40,643 bases of DNA from a virus. Location of the stretch: IMG/VR virus record IMGVR_UViG_3300023174_002413, positions 1 to 40,643 of that record; one strand, 5' to 3'. Positions 23,370 to 30,206 of the stretch are shown piece after piece. The translations under genes and the position numbers were made by a program. The first letter of the stretch is position 1; each line of letters begins with the position of its first letter. The notes beneath the pieces are model-generated. The model worked only from the letters and a program-made list of their open reading frames with translations. It searched no databases and was not told the origin of the DNA.

Positions 23370-23899
23370 TATTCTTCTCCTTCATCAGATTCATATTGTT
23401 GTTCACGACCATTCATGGCTGCGTGAATGTCACACAATGTTTGATGCCAACCATCAGTATATGTTTTTCCTGGAGCACCACATTCTTCACAGGTACGATA
23501 ACTCATAGACTCTGCGAAAGAAATATACTGATAGTGTTTGTCAGTTGCAGCCTGAACATAGAAACGAAGTCCACCGAACTTCTCTTTAACTTGAACAGCA
23601 ACTGGAACCTTCAAAGTTTCTTCATCTAGTTTCGCTTTTGCTTCATCAACAGCTTCTTGCGTTACTGTTTTTGTTCCGTAAAGAACATTACCAACACCAA
23701 CTTCTGCGAGATGATCATAACGACTTTTTGCGCCACGATAATCAGAAGTCAATAGACCACAAAGTGTATCGATGATATTATACCAACCATCACCACATTC
23801 AAAACCCCAGCACATTGCTGTGTTCTGCATATTCTCATTGCGATCTCGAAAGACCAGAGGATAACGTGCACAGAGTGCTTCGTCTAATTCTTTTCTCAT
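23369..23899 (-). CDS. Hypothetical protein with a zinc-ribbon-like C-terminus
   Basis: A 176-residue protein from ATG 23899, chosen because AGGA lies 7 bases upstream; an earlier TTG is too close to that site. The N-terminal part has CWGFECGDGWYNIIDTLC, and KFGGLRFYVQAATD occurs in the middle. The C-terminal part has CEECGAPGKTYTDGWHQTLC, with two Cys pairs plus His that could hold zinc. It is conserved, from memory, in diverse phages. It overlaps the upstream gene by 4 bases. A nucleic-acid-binding role is plausible, unproven. Confidence 0.75.
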   Translation of the reverse strand: MRKELDEALCARYPLVFRDRNENMQNTAMCWGFECGDGWYNIIDTLCGLLTSDYRGAKSRYDHLAEVGVGNVLYGTKTVTQEAVDEAKAKLDEETLKVPVAVQVKEKFGGLRFYVQAATDKHYQYISFAESMSYRTCEECGAPGKTYTDGWHQTLCDIHAAMNGREQQYESDEGEE

Positions 23900-24261
23900 G
23901 ACCAAGTCCTATGATTTTCTGCCACATGTTCAAGTCCATCGTATTCACTGATATGCCATTCAACATCATCTGGAATATCCAAGATTGCTAGTTCTGATGC
24001 CCAACCCCATGAGTCTTTACCCAGTTCTTCAATCACTGCAATCAAATCTGGATCATTACGTTGTTCATAGAACTCATACTCACTTAGGTATGTCGCATCA
24101 GATTGTGGACTACCTGCTTTGTAGTAGTCTGAATCATTTCCACGAATTGGCCATTTAGCTGGCACTTTATCGAACGCAATACCTTTACGGTCCAGTAACT
24201 TCTCAAATGCTTCATTCGAAATACCGAACCCACCAAAACAACGATTAATTGCTACTTTCAT
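23896..24261 (-). CDS. Conserved phage hypothetical protein
   Basis: A 121-residue acidic protein beginning MKVAINRCFGGFGISNEA, a recognisable N-terminal signature of a widespread phage family of unknown function. WGWASELAILDIPDDVEWHISEYDG near the C-terminus is also characteristic. It overlaps the DNA ligase gene by 4 bases and has a consensus promoter about 100 bases upstream, inside that gene. Confidence 0.8.
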   Translation of the reverse strand: MKVAINRCFGGFGISNEAFEKLLDRKGIAFDKVPAKWPIRGNDSDYYKAGSPQSDATYLSEYEFYEQRNDPDLIAVIEELGKDSWGWASELAILDIPDDVEWHISEYDGLEHVAENHRTWS

Positions 24262-25559
24262 TTTATATCCTTTGAACTATCTGCGATATCTTTATCATCA
24301 CGAATTTCAACAAAGATTGGAAGGAACAAACTTTCCTCTCCCAACTTATTCTTTATTCGACTATTATACTTGATTGCCACAATTTTGTCAAGTATTTCTT
24401 TCCCTAGATTCTTGCGATGTGCATCATTGAAACCAGAGCCCACGTTTACCTTAATCTTACCATCAGAAGATTCGCAAACAATTGCACCAAGCATACCTGC
24501 ATATTTACCAGTACCTTCTTCAATTGCAACAATCTTCAGGTCACACTCAAGTTCACCTTTGAATTTAATCTGATGCTTTGCACGCTTGTCTTCCCAAACA
24601 CCAGAGCCATCCTTAAGAATGATGCCTTCGTAACCTTCTGCAAGATATCCTTGGAAAATCTCTTGGGCTTCTTCAAGGGTTTGTACGATAGTTGAAGTTA
24701 CATTCCAAATCTTTTTGCCAGCCGACTTCTGCTTTGAAACAATTGCTTCAAGAGTTGAGTATCGTTTTGAGTATGGAGTGCCACAATATCCGTCAACGAA
24801 TTGAACGTAAGGAATCAAATCCCAAACAGTGGCGTGAACCATTGCTGCTTCTTCTGCAGAGATAGTACCTTTGTTTGCTTTGTTTAAGATTCCATTGCCA
24901 GTCTGGCGATCAGCAAACTGATGATCACCGTCAAACATAACCAGAAGTTCTCCATCAAACACGCAATCGATAGACCCAGCAAGAGCAATAAATTCTTGCT
25001 CGAGGTTACCCAATAAGAGGATTTCTTTTCCATTTCTGCTCCTAAATTCACATTTACCATCACGGACAATAGCATTGAATCGCATACCATCCATCTTCAT
25101 TTGAGCATAAGCAGGAAAATTAATTTTATCAACCAGCTTCTGTTCGAATGGGCTACACAACATACATGGATATTCGGTGATCAATCCTGGCCAAACATCG
25201 TTGGCAGTTGATACCTGAACCCCACAATCTAAACTCTTATCAATGATACGCTCAAGAACCTTTGCGTCATCTTCATTAAGTGAAGACAATAACATGCGCA
25301 GATATTCAATCGCTGCATTACCTGTAACTTGTCTAGATGATAAGTCATACAACGCAGGTAAGATTGATTCAATGTTGGCATTAGTGCCATCACATTTATA
25401 TGTAGGAATCTTGCGCTGATAGAACTGAGTAAATGGGCATAGAGCCAAACGAATTACTTCACGCAAGGTTTCATGCCCTTGGTGTTCACGCAGTTTCTCT
25501 AACTTATAATTGCGCGATGGATTGGCAGCGAGGTCATTAAAGAGTGCATTAATATTCAT
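24258..25559 (-). CDS. 30: ATP-dependent DNA ligase, gp30-type
   Basis: A 433-residue ATP-dependent DNA ligase. Motif I is AQMKMDGMR, with the adenylated Lys near residue 154. Motif III is CVFDGELLV, motif IV YEGIILK, and motif V AKHQIKFKGELECDL. It has a helical N-terminal domain (about 130 residues) before the adenylation domain and an OB-fold region (GAIVCESSDGKIKVNVGSGF) after it, the layout of T4 gp30. It seals Okazaki fragments and recombination nicks. Its C-terminal codons contain a promoter for downstream genes. It overlaps the upstream small gene by 4 bases. Confidence 0.95.
   Translation of the reverse strand: MNINALFNDLAANPSRNYKLEKLREHQGHETLREVIRLALCPFTQFYQRKIPTYKCDGTNANIESILPALYDLSSRQVTGNAAIEYLRMLLSSLNEDDAKVLERIIDKSLDCGVQVSTANDVWPGLITEYPCMLCSPFEQKLVDKINFPAYAQMKMDGMRFNAIVRDGKCEFRSRNGKEILLLGNLEQEFIALAGSIDCVFDGELLVMFDGDHQFADRQTGNGILNKANKGTISAEEAAMVHATVWDLIPYVQFVDGYCGTPYSKRYSTLEAIVSKQKSAGKKIWNVTSTIVQTLEEAQEIFQGYLAEGYEGIILKDGSGVWEDKRAKHQIKFKGELECDLKIVAIEEGTGKYAGMLGAIVCESSDGKIKVNVGSGFNDAHRKNLGKEILDKIVAIKYNSRIKNKLGEESLFLPIFVEIRDDKDIADSSKDIK
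24363..24391 (-). promoter_or_regulatory. sigma70-type promoter inside the ligase gene
   Basis: TTGACA (24386-24391), a 17-base spacer and TATAAT (24363-24368) on the minus strand, within the last 40 codons of DNA ligase. It would drive the small conserved genes and DexA downstream. Confidence 0.7.
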
Positions 25560-25744
25560 TTGTGTTTCAATTCCTTAAAAGTTCTATATCTCATATCCCA
25601 ACGAATTGGGTTTTTGAATTTCTTAATCTCACCTGTTACCGTATTATAGAATGCATAGATTTTGCTTTTGCTATCACTGGTATAGTAGATATGGTTTGGA
25701 ACATTATGTTCTTTCCAGTTGGTGGTCTCTTGGAAAACTCTCAT
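25556..25744 (-). CDS. Small hypothetical protein upstream of ligase
   Basis: A 62-residue basic protein (NHIYYTSDSKSKIYAFYNTV, then RWDMRYRTFKELKHK). It is beta-rich with aromatic residues and has no recognised domain. Four-base ATGA-type overlaps on both sides couple it to the ligase gene and to the preceding 123-residue gene. Conserved arrangement suggests it is real; function unknown. Confidence 0.65.
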   Translation of the reverse strand: MRVFQETTNWKEHNVPNHIYYTSDSKSKIYAFYNTVTGEIKKFKNPIRWDMRYRTFKELKHK

Positions 25745-26112
25745 GCGGTTTTCCTGAAGTAACCATAAGGAAGACCCTGCGTAAAGCAGAAGTACTCGAA
25801 GTCGCCATTAGCACCCTCAGCATCCATCAACCATGCGATTACTCGCTCACGATTGGTTCCAGTGTGCATAAGGTTCAACACACGATCTTCAAAGTCAACG
25901 ATGGCTTTGGCTTCGCTTTCTTTGCGGGTGATCTCTTCACGCTCAATAACTTTACCAAGGGTTTCAAATTCTGCCATGAATTGTTCCTCAGTCCACTCGG
26001 TGGTGTCGATACCACGAGGGCGACTACCATACGCATCTTTATACATATCCCAGTATTGGCACTGCATTTGTTCCAACACAGACATCTCTTCCCAAGATTT
26101 GAATTCAGACAT
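25741..26112 (-). CDS. Small acidic helical hypothetical protein
   Basis: A 123-residue protein rich in Glu, Met and aromatic residues (MSEFKSWEEMSVLEQMQ, YWDMYKDAYGSRPRG). A charged helix (EREEITRKESEAKAI) lies mid-protein, and the C-terminus ends DFEYFCFTQGLPYGYFRK. The composition is more like a compact helical regulator than an enzyme. It lies in the early operon that starts at the promoter near 26360 and runs into DNA ligase. No function recognised. Confidence 0.7.
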   Translation of the reverse strand: MSEFKSWEEMSVLEQMQCQYWDMYKDAYGSRPRGIDTTEWTEEQFMAEFETLGKVIEREEITRKESEAKAIVDFEDRVLNLMHTGTNRERVIAWLMDAEGANGDFEYFCFTQGLPYGYFRKTA

Positions 26113-26128
26113 TTATGATCTCCTAAAA

Positions 26129-26323
26129 TTAAACGAACGACTTACGTGGAAAACCAACAGCGAAACCAGAAGTACCAGTGGATGCTTGTTTGGTAACTTT
26201 GGAACGCATAACCAGCTTTGGTCCTTTGCGCGATTTTACAACCTCAATAGAACCACCTTGCTTCAAGAATTTCTTAACAGCATTTTCGGTTTCGATACGC
26301 AACTGGGCTTTAGACTTATACAT
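26129..26323 (-). CDS. Small basic hypothetical protein, first gene of an early operon
   Basis: A 64-residue Lys/Arg-rich protein (KKFLKQGGSIEVVKSRKGPKL). The start is set at ATG 26323, where AGGA is 7 bases upstream; an ATG two codons earlier lies too near the ribosome site. The high positive charge fits nucleic-acid binding. It is the first gene after a strong promoter, with about 25 bases of leader. Confidence 0.7.
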   Translation of the reverse strand: MYKSKAQLRIETENAVKKFLKQGGSIEVVKSRKGPKLVMRSKVTKQASTGTSGFAVGFPRKSFV

Positions 26324-26355
26324 AATCATTTCCTTTTTTCATCATTTATACAACT

Positions 26356-26384
26356 ATTATACTCCAAGATTGCATTAAAGTAAA
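26356..26384 (-). promoter_or_regulatory. sigma70-type early promoter (repeat family)
   Basis: TTTACT (26379-26384), a 17-base spacer and TATAAT (26356-26361) on the minus strand. It lies inside the conserved block TCGCTTTACTTTAATGCA and GTATAATAGTTGTATAA, shared with promoters near 12660, 34790 and 37290. A terminator hairpin ends 12 bases before the -35. Confidence 0.88.
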
Positions 26385-26395
26385 GCGAAATGTTG

Positions 26396-26419
26396 AAAAA
26401 CCCTACAGTTTGTAGGGTT
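26396..26419 (-). terminator. Terminator just upstream of the early promoter
   Basis: On the minus strand, AACCCTAC/GTAGGGTT form an 8-bp perfect stem with a 5-base loop, followed by TTTC (five T in a row including two stem bases). It separates the Sm-like unit from the operon that begins at 26356. Confidence 0.75.
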
Positions 26420-26557
26420 ATCTTAAGTCATTGATTTTTAATACTTTTTTATTAGTATTTAGACCCCGAGAGAGGGCTGTAGAGCCGTTGGGGAGGTAGG
26501 GGTGGGTAAACCCCTGTTTGAAGCCGAAAAACGTCCCTACGGTCGTTTTGGCACGTC
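26420..26557 (-). other. GC-rich structured spacer, possible small RNA or 3' UTR
   Basis: This 138-base gene-free stretch has no good reading frame but several inverted repeats. These are CCCC...GGGG enclosing GGCT/AGCC (about 26464-26492), AGGGGT/ACCCCT (about 26499-26516), and GCCAAAACG/CGTTTTTCGGC (about 26524-26553). It is clearly richer in G/C than its surroundings. It lies between the Sm-like gene stop and the terminator, so it would be transcribed as the 3' end of that mRNA. A structured UTR or processed small RNA is possible; nothing matches a known RNA family by eye. Confidence 0.4.
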
Positions 26558-26860
26558 CTACGAGACGATTTGAAGTCCACTTAAAGCACTGGCAGGAACG
26601 ACCTCGATACCTGATCCGAAGATTCGGTTATATTCATTCGCCATATTCTTTGATGGAGTACCTTCAGTTGCAATAGAAGAAGCGTATAAAGTAATATCGC
26701 TTTCGGCATATGGCATATATGGAGCAAGTCCAACACCAACACCCTTTTCTGTTTGCTGAATTACAATTGCAGCAGGTTCAGATAATGTATATCCAAGTCC
26801 ATTCACTTCAGTCTTGGCAATAATCTCTTCACCATTCAATAATTTAAAAACTTTAATCAT
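26558..26860 (-). CDS. Sm-like (LSm) domain phage protein
   Basis: A 100-residue beta-rich protein (MIKVFKLLNGEEIIAKTEV, then LSEPAAIVIQQTEKG and GLAPYMPYAESDITLYASSI). The N-terminal L-x-N-G-E-E-I-I-A strand pattern and the P-A-x-I following it resemble Sm-fold proteins, as annotated in T4-like aquatic phages. Such proteins form rings that bind RNA, as Hfq does. The C-terminus NEYNRIFGSGIEVVP is conserved in this group. An RNA-chaperone role is inference. A structured GC-rich region follows the stop codon, which would be an apt RNA target. Confidence 0.7.
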   Translation of the reverse strand: MIKVFKLLNGEEIIAKTEVNGLGYTLSEPAAIVIQQTEKGVGVGLAPYMPYAESDITLYASSIATEGTPSKNMANEYNRIFGSGIEVVPASALSGLQIVS

Positions 26861-26861
26861 A

Positions 26862-27065
26862 TTATTCCTCTATCATGTATTCAATAAAATCTGCTGCTTG
26901 GTTTTGATCATGGAAGTATTGCATAATAATTTTATCCATGTCATATACGTGTTGCATAAAAACTAGAATCTGTTTATTCTTATACACCGATACCTTGAGC
27001 ATCCAATTCCCTCTGCGAACCAGAAAGAAAGAGATTAGGTTTGGTGATAGTTTTGCTTTCATCAT
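26862..27065 (-). CDS. Small hypothetical protein
   Basis: A 67-residue protein (LRRxNWMLKVSVYKNKQ-like centre, helical DQNQAADFIEYMIEE end), one base from the Sm-like gene. It starts with two ATGs in a row and no strong ribosome site. Composition (Met, aromatic, Lys) is ordinary. It follows rubredoxin after a hairpin. It may be real given the tight packing, but I recognise nothing in it. Confidence 0.55.
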   Translation of the reverse strand: MMKAKLSPNLISFFLVRRGNWMLKVSVYKNKQILVFMQHVYDMDKIIMQYFHDQNQAADFIEYMIEE

Positions 27066-27068
27066 AAC

Positions 27069-27102
27069 AAGTATTTAGGGGAACCCGAAAGTCCCCCTAC
27101 TT
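27069..27102 (-). terminator. Hairpin after rubredoxin
   Basis: AAGTA/TACTT closes an inner GGGGAAC/GTCCCCC-type stem with a small bulge and loop, directly after the rubredoxin stop. There is no U-run on the minus strand, so it may protect the mRNA end or attenuate rather than terminate. Confidence 0.45.
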
Positions 27103-27113
27103 GTCATGACTAA

Positions 27114-27242
27114 TTACATTTCTACATAATCTTCTTTACCAACACCACACTCTGGGCATTCAAAGTCAGCAGGAAGATCTTCCCACTTACCTTCAGTTGC
27201 TTCATCATGGACGTGGCCACATACTATACATACGTAATCCAT
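27114..27242 (-). CDS. Rubredoxin
   Basis: A 42-residue rubredoxin. YVCIVCGHVHDE (C5, C8) and DFECPECGVGKEDY (C29, C32) supply the four-Cys iron site, with KWEDLPADF between, the classic rubredoxin signature. It carries single electrons. Its ATG overlaps the rubrerythrin stop (TAATG), so the two proteins are made together and it is the natural electron donor for that enzyme. At 42 residues it is slightly shorter than the usual 45-55. The assignment is very secure. Confidence 0.95.
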   Translation of the reverse strand: MDYVCIVCGHVHDEATEGKWEDLPADFECPECGVGKEDYVEM

Positions 27243-27688
27243 TATAGACTCCCCAAAACTTGTTTATAAGCATTAGCATGTCGTTCTTCTACTTTCTTCA
27301 AAGCATTGAAACGCTTTTCTGCCTTTGCTAGAATTACTTTGAACTCTTCAGCGTGTTCTTTAGATTCAGTAATCTGTTCAGCAAATTCATTTTTTGCTAA
27401 AGGATTCTGATCAAGTTGCGCTTCCAATTCAAATTTTGGATACATCGTAGTAAACTCATAAGTCTCACCCTCAATTGCTTTCTCTAGGCATTCCTTTGTT
27501 GAAGGTTTCCCGATTAGCAATTCTAGATGACCCCATGCATGTTTAATTTCTTGGTCAGCAGTATGTTCAAAATGTTTCGCTACATCTTCAAATCCTTCTT
27601 CACGAGCAATCTTTGCGAAGTAACGATATTTAATATGCGCCATTGACTCTCCAGCCAGTGCGCTCTCAAGGTTATTTAATGTTGTCAT
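27242..27688 (-). CDS. Rubrerythrin (peroxide-reducing diiron protein)
   Basis: A 148-residue four-helix-bundle diiron protein. GESMAHIKYRYFA and ADQEIKHAWGHLELL give the first two Glu/ExxH helices, and the second half (GETYEFTTMYPKF, ITESKEHAEEFKVIL) repeats the ligand pattern. It reduces hydrogen peroxide to water. It lacks the C-terminal rubredoxin domain of classical rubrerythrins; that domain is a separate overlapping gene downstream. Upstream is a 27-codon frame ending one base before the ATG. It is uncommon in phages and suggests oxidative or oxygen stress during infection. Confidence 0.93.
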   Translation of the reverse strand: MTTLNNLESALAGESMAHIKYRYFAKIAREEGFEDVAKHFEHTADQEIKHAWGHLELLIGKPSTKECLEKAIEGETYEFTTMYPKFELEAQLDQNPLAKNEFAEQITESKEHAEEFKVILAKAEKRFNALKKVEERHANAYKQVLGSL

Positions 27689-27689
27689 A

Positions 27690-27773
27690 TTATTTCTTAT
27701 CAGTTGGAGTTGGTGGCACTTTGCCGTTTACCCAATCCCAATCATCATCTGTCATTGGGATCCAATTAGTCAT
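27690..27773 (-). CDS. Possible 27-residue protein upstream of rubrerythrin
   Basis: ATG at 27773 opens MTNWIPMTDDDWDWVNGK and stops one base before the rubrerythrin start, a spacing typical of coupled genes. It is acidic and Trp-rich. The ribosome site (AAAAGATT) is weak. It could be a tiny gene or a leader peptide; comparison with related phages would decide. Confidence 0.4.
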   Translation of the reverse strand: MTNWIPMTDDDWDWVNGKVPPTPTDKK

Positions 27774-27845
27774 AATCTTTTGAACCTGTCGGCTTTATGT
27801 TTTCTCATCATAATGAGACCTTCATATAGCCCACTGGTCACACCT

Positions 27846-28352
27846 TTACAAAGTTTCAGCAGCTTTTGCATATGCGTCCTCTGTAAGTAATTGTTTCTTG
27901 CCAGCAGATTTAACTGGGATTTTCTTTGGTTTCTTTTCCTCTGGAATCAAACGCTCCAGAGCAATTTTAAGCATACCATTGAACAGTTCTGCATTTTTCA
28001 CTTCAATGTGATCATCAATAGCGAAGGCACGAGTAAATGCACGAGTGGCAATACCTTTGAATAAGAAGTTATCTTCTTGAGCATCAGTGCTTGCGTCAAC
28101 ATTACCCTTAACAATTAACTTACCACCATCAATAGTGATGTCGATCTCAGACTCACCGAAACCAGCAACTGCCAATTCGATTGTGTATGAGTTCTCATCA
28201 TTCTTACGAATGTTGTATGGAGGATAGTTAGGGATATTCTTTGTCAAATCATCATGAAAGTTTTGCAAACGCTTGAATTGGTCATCGAAACCAATAAAGA
28301 ATTTGTCAAGGTCTTGTGAAAAGAATGCAGGTACGAATGATTTAGTAACCAT
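27846..28352 (-). CDS. Small heat-shock protein Hsp20
   Basis: A 168-residue alpha-crystallin-type chaperone from ATG 28352, where GGAGATC is an excellent ribosome site; an upstream in-frame start lacks one. PPYNIRKNDENSYTIELAVAGF opens the alpha-crystallin domain (about 47-140). GKLIVKG and the A-x-x-x-x-G-x-L motif (AELFNGMLKIAL) close it, as in IbpA. A Lys/Pro-rich tail follows. It holds unfolded proteins for refolding. Hsp20 is a hallmark of aquatic T4-like phages and may assist folding of virion or replication proteins. Confidence 0.93.
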   Translation of the reverse strand: MVTKSFVPAFFSQDLDKFFIGFDDQFKRLQNFHDDLTKNIPNYPPYNIRKNDENSYTIELAVAGFGESEIDITIDGGKLIVKGNVDASTDAQEDNFLFKGIATRAFTRAFAIDDHIEVKNAELFNGMLKIALERLIPEEKKPKKIPVKSAGKKQLLTEDAYAKAAETL

Positions 28353-28362
28353 GTTGATCTCC

Positions 28363-28590
28363 TTACTTTTTAGTTGCGAATGCTTTTTTAGCATCAAAAG
28401 AAGTTGCCGATGTACCCAATGTAGTAAAGAAATCTACTGTGGTCTTAGCGACAGTCTTAGCAAATGATTGCTGAGCATCGATGAAAGTTTGGAGTTGTTT
28501 TGCGACTTCATCGTTTTGAACGAATGTCTTAACGAATTGAGTCTTTGCACCAGAGATGGTGTCGATGGATGTGTTGATTGCTTGTAACAT
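28363..28590 (-). CDS. Small helical, phasin-like protein
   Basis: A 75-residue all-helical protein (AINTSIDTISGAKTQFVKTFV, then QTFIDAQQSFAKTVAKTT). It has a regular hydrophobic/Thr-Ala pattern resembling the coiled-coil core of phasins, although too short to assign. AGGAG lies at good distance before its ATG. It precedes Hsp20 in the same unit, with a 139-base structured leader upstream. Possibly a chaperone partner; no firm function. Confidence 0.65.
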   Translation of the reverse strand: MLQAINTSIDTISGAKTQFVKTFVQNDEVAKQLQTFIDAQQSFAKTVAKTTVDFFTTLGTSATSFDAKKAFATKK

Positions 28591-28729
28591 ATAGTTCTCC
28601 TATTAAGCGAGTTAAATTAAAATTGATACCCCGAAGGCATATCAGGTGCTGGTTACTGTTTCCAGCGATGACTTAACGTATCATCAGCTTTAATACGATT
28701 CGTATCTTAGCGGTCCTAAGGTGAATACT
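28591..28729 (-). promoter_or_regulatory. Structured leader between small gene and phasin-like gene
   Basis: This 139-base gap has several small inverted repeats. They are CTTAG/CTAAG (about 28706-28720), the perfect palindrome ATACGATTCGTAT (about 28693-28706), GATGA/TCATC, CTGG/CCAG, and a GATA-CC(UUCG)GG-TATC hairpin at 28625-28643 followed by AATTTTAATTT on the minus strand. The last resembles T4 UUCG terminators. It may terminate the RegA/clamp transcript partly or regulate the Hsp20 unit. No consensus promoter was found in it. Confidence 0.45.
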
Positions 28730-28906
28730 TTATGCAGCTGGTAGTTCAGCTGCAGCTGTTGCTTGTGCAGCAACAATTGCTTCGGCTTGTGGGTCGCCTT
28801 GTTGTTTAATTTTAACAACTAGGCTGGCAACTTCCTCGAAAGGATGCTTACCCAACACTGCAAGAATCATATTTACTTCATTAATTTCAAGTTCAAGTTT
28901 AATCAT
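28730..28906 (-). CDS. 58-residue conserved small phage protein
   Basis: ATG at 28906 begins MIKLELEINEVNMILAVLGK and continues to a TAA at 28730. The first 35 residues form an amphipathic helix (HPFEEVASLVVKIKQQ), and the Ala-rich tail (AAQATAAAELPAA) is flexible. It overlaps the RegA stop by ATGA, implying coupled translation. The N-terminal pattern is common among T4-like phage small proteins. Function unknown. Confidence 0.8.
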   Translation of the reverse strand: MIKLELEINEVNMILAVLGKHPFEEVASLVVKIKQQGDPQAEAIVAAQATAAAELPAA

Positions 28907-29322
28907 TTTGATTTTTTTCCTATGTTATATTTCGGTACTAATTCCCATTGATCTTTCTCTTTGAAAGATACAACTTTAATTTGCGACAGAGATGCTTTCT
29001 GGTCGGCTTGAGAATTATTTAGTATCTTTAACAGATCCCAATCCTGAAGCAAACCAGCTATCGCATTTCTACGCTCAATATCACCTGCAGTGATATTCGA
29101 TTCTTTACCGTCCAAAGCAAATAGTTCTTTGAAGTGAACGATAAAATACCTACCCTGCTTATGCAGGATATGGCAAGATTGGTACAGTTTGTTTTCTTTC
29201 CTAGAAGCAATGCCAATGCGAGTCAAAGTTTCACGAACCTTTAGAAAGTTGTCAGGTTCAGGTAAAACCACTTCAAGCATGGACTCTGGCGTCCAGTCGT
29301 AATAAATCATTTCAACAGTCAT
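28903..29322 (-). CDS. regA: RegA translational repressor
   Basis: A 139-residue RNA-binding repressor of early phage mRNAs. DNFLKVRETLTRIGIASRKENK, LYQSCHILHKQGRYFIVHFKELF and the end QWELVPKYNIG match T4 RegA across its length (T4 is 122 residues). The N-terminus is about 15 residues longer here (MTVEMIYYDWTPESM). The gene order gp45-gp44-gp62-regA is the T4 order. RegA binds the start regions of mRNAs including clamp-loader genes, so autogenous and operon control is expected. Confidence 0.95.
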   Translation of the reverse strand: MTVEMIYYDWTPESMLEVVLPEPDNFLKVRETLTRIGIASRKENKLYQSCHILHKQGRYFIVHFKELFALDGKESNITAGDIERRNAIAGLLQDWDLLKILNNSQADQKASLSQIKVVSFKEKDQWELVPKYNIGKKSK

Positions 29323-29702
29323 GATTTTCCACCTTTGTATAATTTTTCTTTTATCATGATCAAGTTTTCTTCGGACAGGACTTTAAGTGCTTCTGTCGCT
29401 TTCTCACTTGAATACCCATAATACTCTTTAACAAGTTCAAGAGATTCGGTTTCAGCATCCTTTTTGGACCACTTACTAAATCTCTTCTTCCTTGAAATAA
29501 TATTTAGGAAAAAGAAAAACTGCATATCTTTATCCAAACCAGCATGTTGATTCATCTGATTTGCATAAAAGATCGTATCGGGAAAATACGATAACCCTCT
29601 ATTTATTAGAAAAGGTTTATAATCCTTACCTGCTTGTGGATCGTTTTCAAATAAATTTTGTTTGGTTGAATTTATTGCATTTAAAAAGTCAAAGGGGGAC
29701 AT
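29319..29702 (-). CDS. 62: Clamp-loader small subunit gp62
   Basis: A 127-residue protein. SPFDFLNAINSTKQNLFE, YFPDTIFYANQMNQHAGLDK and FFFLNIISRKKRFSKW are the recognisable gp62 blocks. It is shorter than T4 gp62 (187 residues), lacking part of the C-terminus. One gp62 joins four gp44 to load the gp45 clamp onto primed DNA. It overlaps RegA by 4 bases and the inserted 60-residue gene by 14. The assignment rests on motifs and gene order, and both agree. Confidence 0.92.
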   Translation of the reverse strand: MSPFDFLNAINSTKQNLFENDPQAGKDYKPFLINRGLSYFPDTIFYANQMNQHAGLDKDMQFFFFLNIISRKKRFSKWSKKDAETESLELVKEYYGYSSEKATEALKVLSEENLIMIKEKLYKGGKS

Positions 29703-29871
29703 ATTCTTTCACAATCCATCGCGATGCGGCATCTTGTGCCTTTTCAATTGTGTGAAAGGTCTCATATTGAGTATTAGATGTTTCATCATCATAGAATGCA
29801 ACAGAGAAATCTTTAGTGATCAATGCTTCAATAGTTGCTGTTCTTTTTTCATTCTCATAAAAATCTTGCAT
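29689..29871 (-). CDS. Small unknown inserted between genes 62 and 44
   Basis: A 60-residue acidic protein (EALITKDFSVAFYDDETSNT, then FHTIEKAQDAASRWIVKEYV). The pattern looks like a small alpha/beta domain with a C-terminal helix. T4 has no gene here. It overlaps gp62 by 14 bases, so translation is coupled. No function recognised. Confidence 0.65.
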   Translation of the reverse strand: MQDFYENEKRTATIEALITKDFSVAFYDDETSNTQYETFHTIEKAQDAASRWIVKEYVPL

Positions 29872-29872
29872 A

Positions 29873-30199
29873 TTAAAATCCCATTTCTTTTAAGTTTGAT
29901 GTATCTGCCATAAATTTTTTATTAGGGAATCGTTCAGCTAATACCTTTTCAACTTCTTCCCTAGTCGAACCCTGACCCATAAAATCATTGTTCTCTTTAT
30001 TATATATGTAGTATACACCCTTTACTTGTTCAATGAAAATCTTAATAGTATTTTCAGAATACTTTTCAGTAACAGCAGAATCTACTTGTTCCATGAACTT
30101 ATCTACAATACGCTTTGAATGTCTCTCCCTAGCATACCATCCATAAACAGCACCCATAAACCAAATAACAACCCACAACAAATAATCATATAATTCCAT
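29873..30199 (-). CDS. Membrane-anchored small protein between genes 62 and 44
   Basis: A 108-residue protein with one N-terminal membrane helix (LLWVVIWFMGAVYGWYA, about 7-23), positive residues just after it (RERHSKR), then a soluble domain (FIEQVKGVYYIYNKENNDFMG) and a helical end. This suggests a single-pass inner-membrane protein with its soluble part inside. T4 has no equivalent within the clamp-loader operon. It may tether replication to the membrane, but that is a guess. Confidence 0.7.
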   Translation of the reverse strand: MELYDYLLWVVIWFMGAVYGWYARERHSKRIVDKFMEQVDSAVTEKYSENTIKIFIEQVKGVYYIYNKENNDFMGQGSTREEVEKVLAERFPNKKFMADTSNLKEMGF

Positions 30200-30206
30200 C
30201 TCACCC

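Noticed and set aside
25651-26383. Two long plus-strand frames (155 and 176 codons)
   Set aside because: They run antisense to three tightly packed minus-strand genes with overlapping starts and stops, which explain the region better.
28708-28724. A 12-base match, CGGTCCTAAGGT, to the conserved core of 23S rRNA that is also the I-CeuI homing site
   Set aside because: The flanks do not match rRNA, there is no homing endonuclease gene nearby and the match is short; it is more simply part of a local stem-loop.
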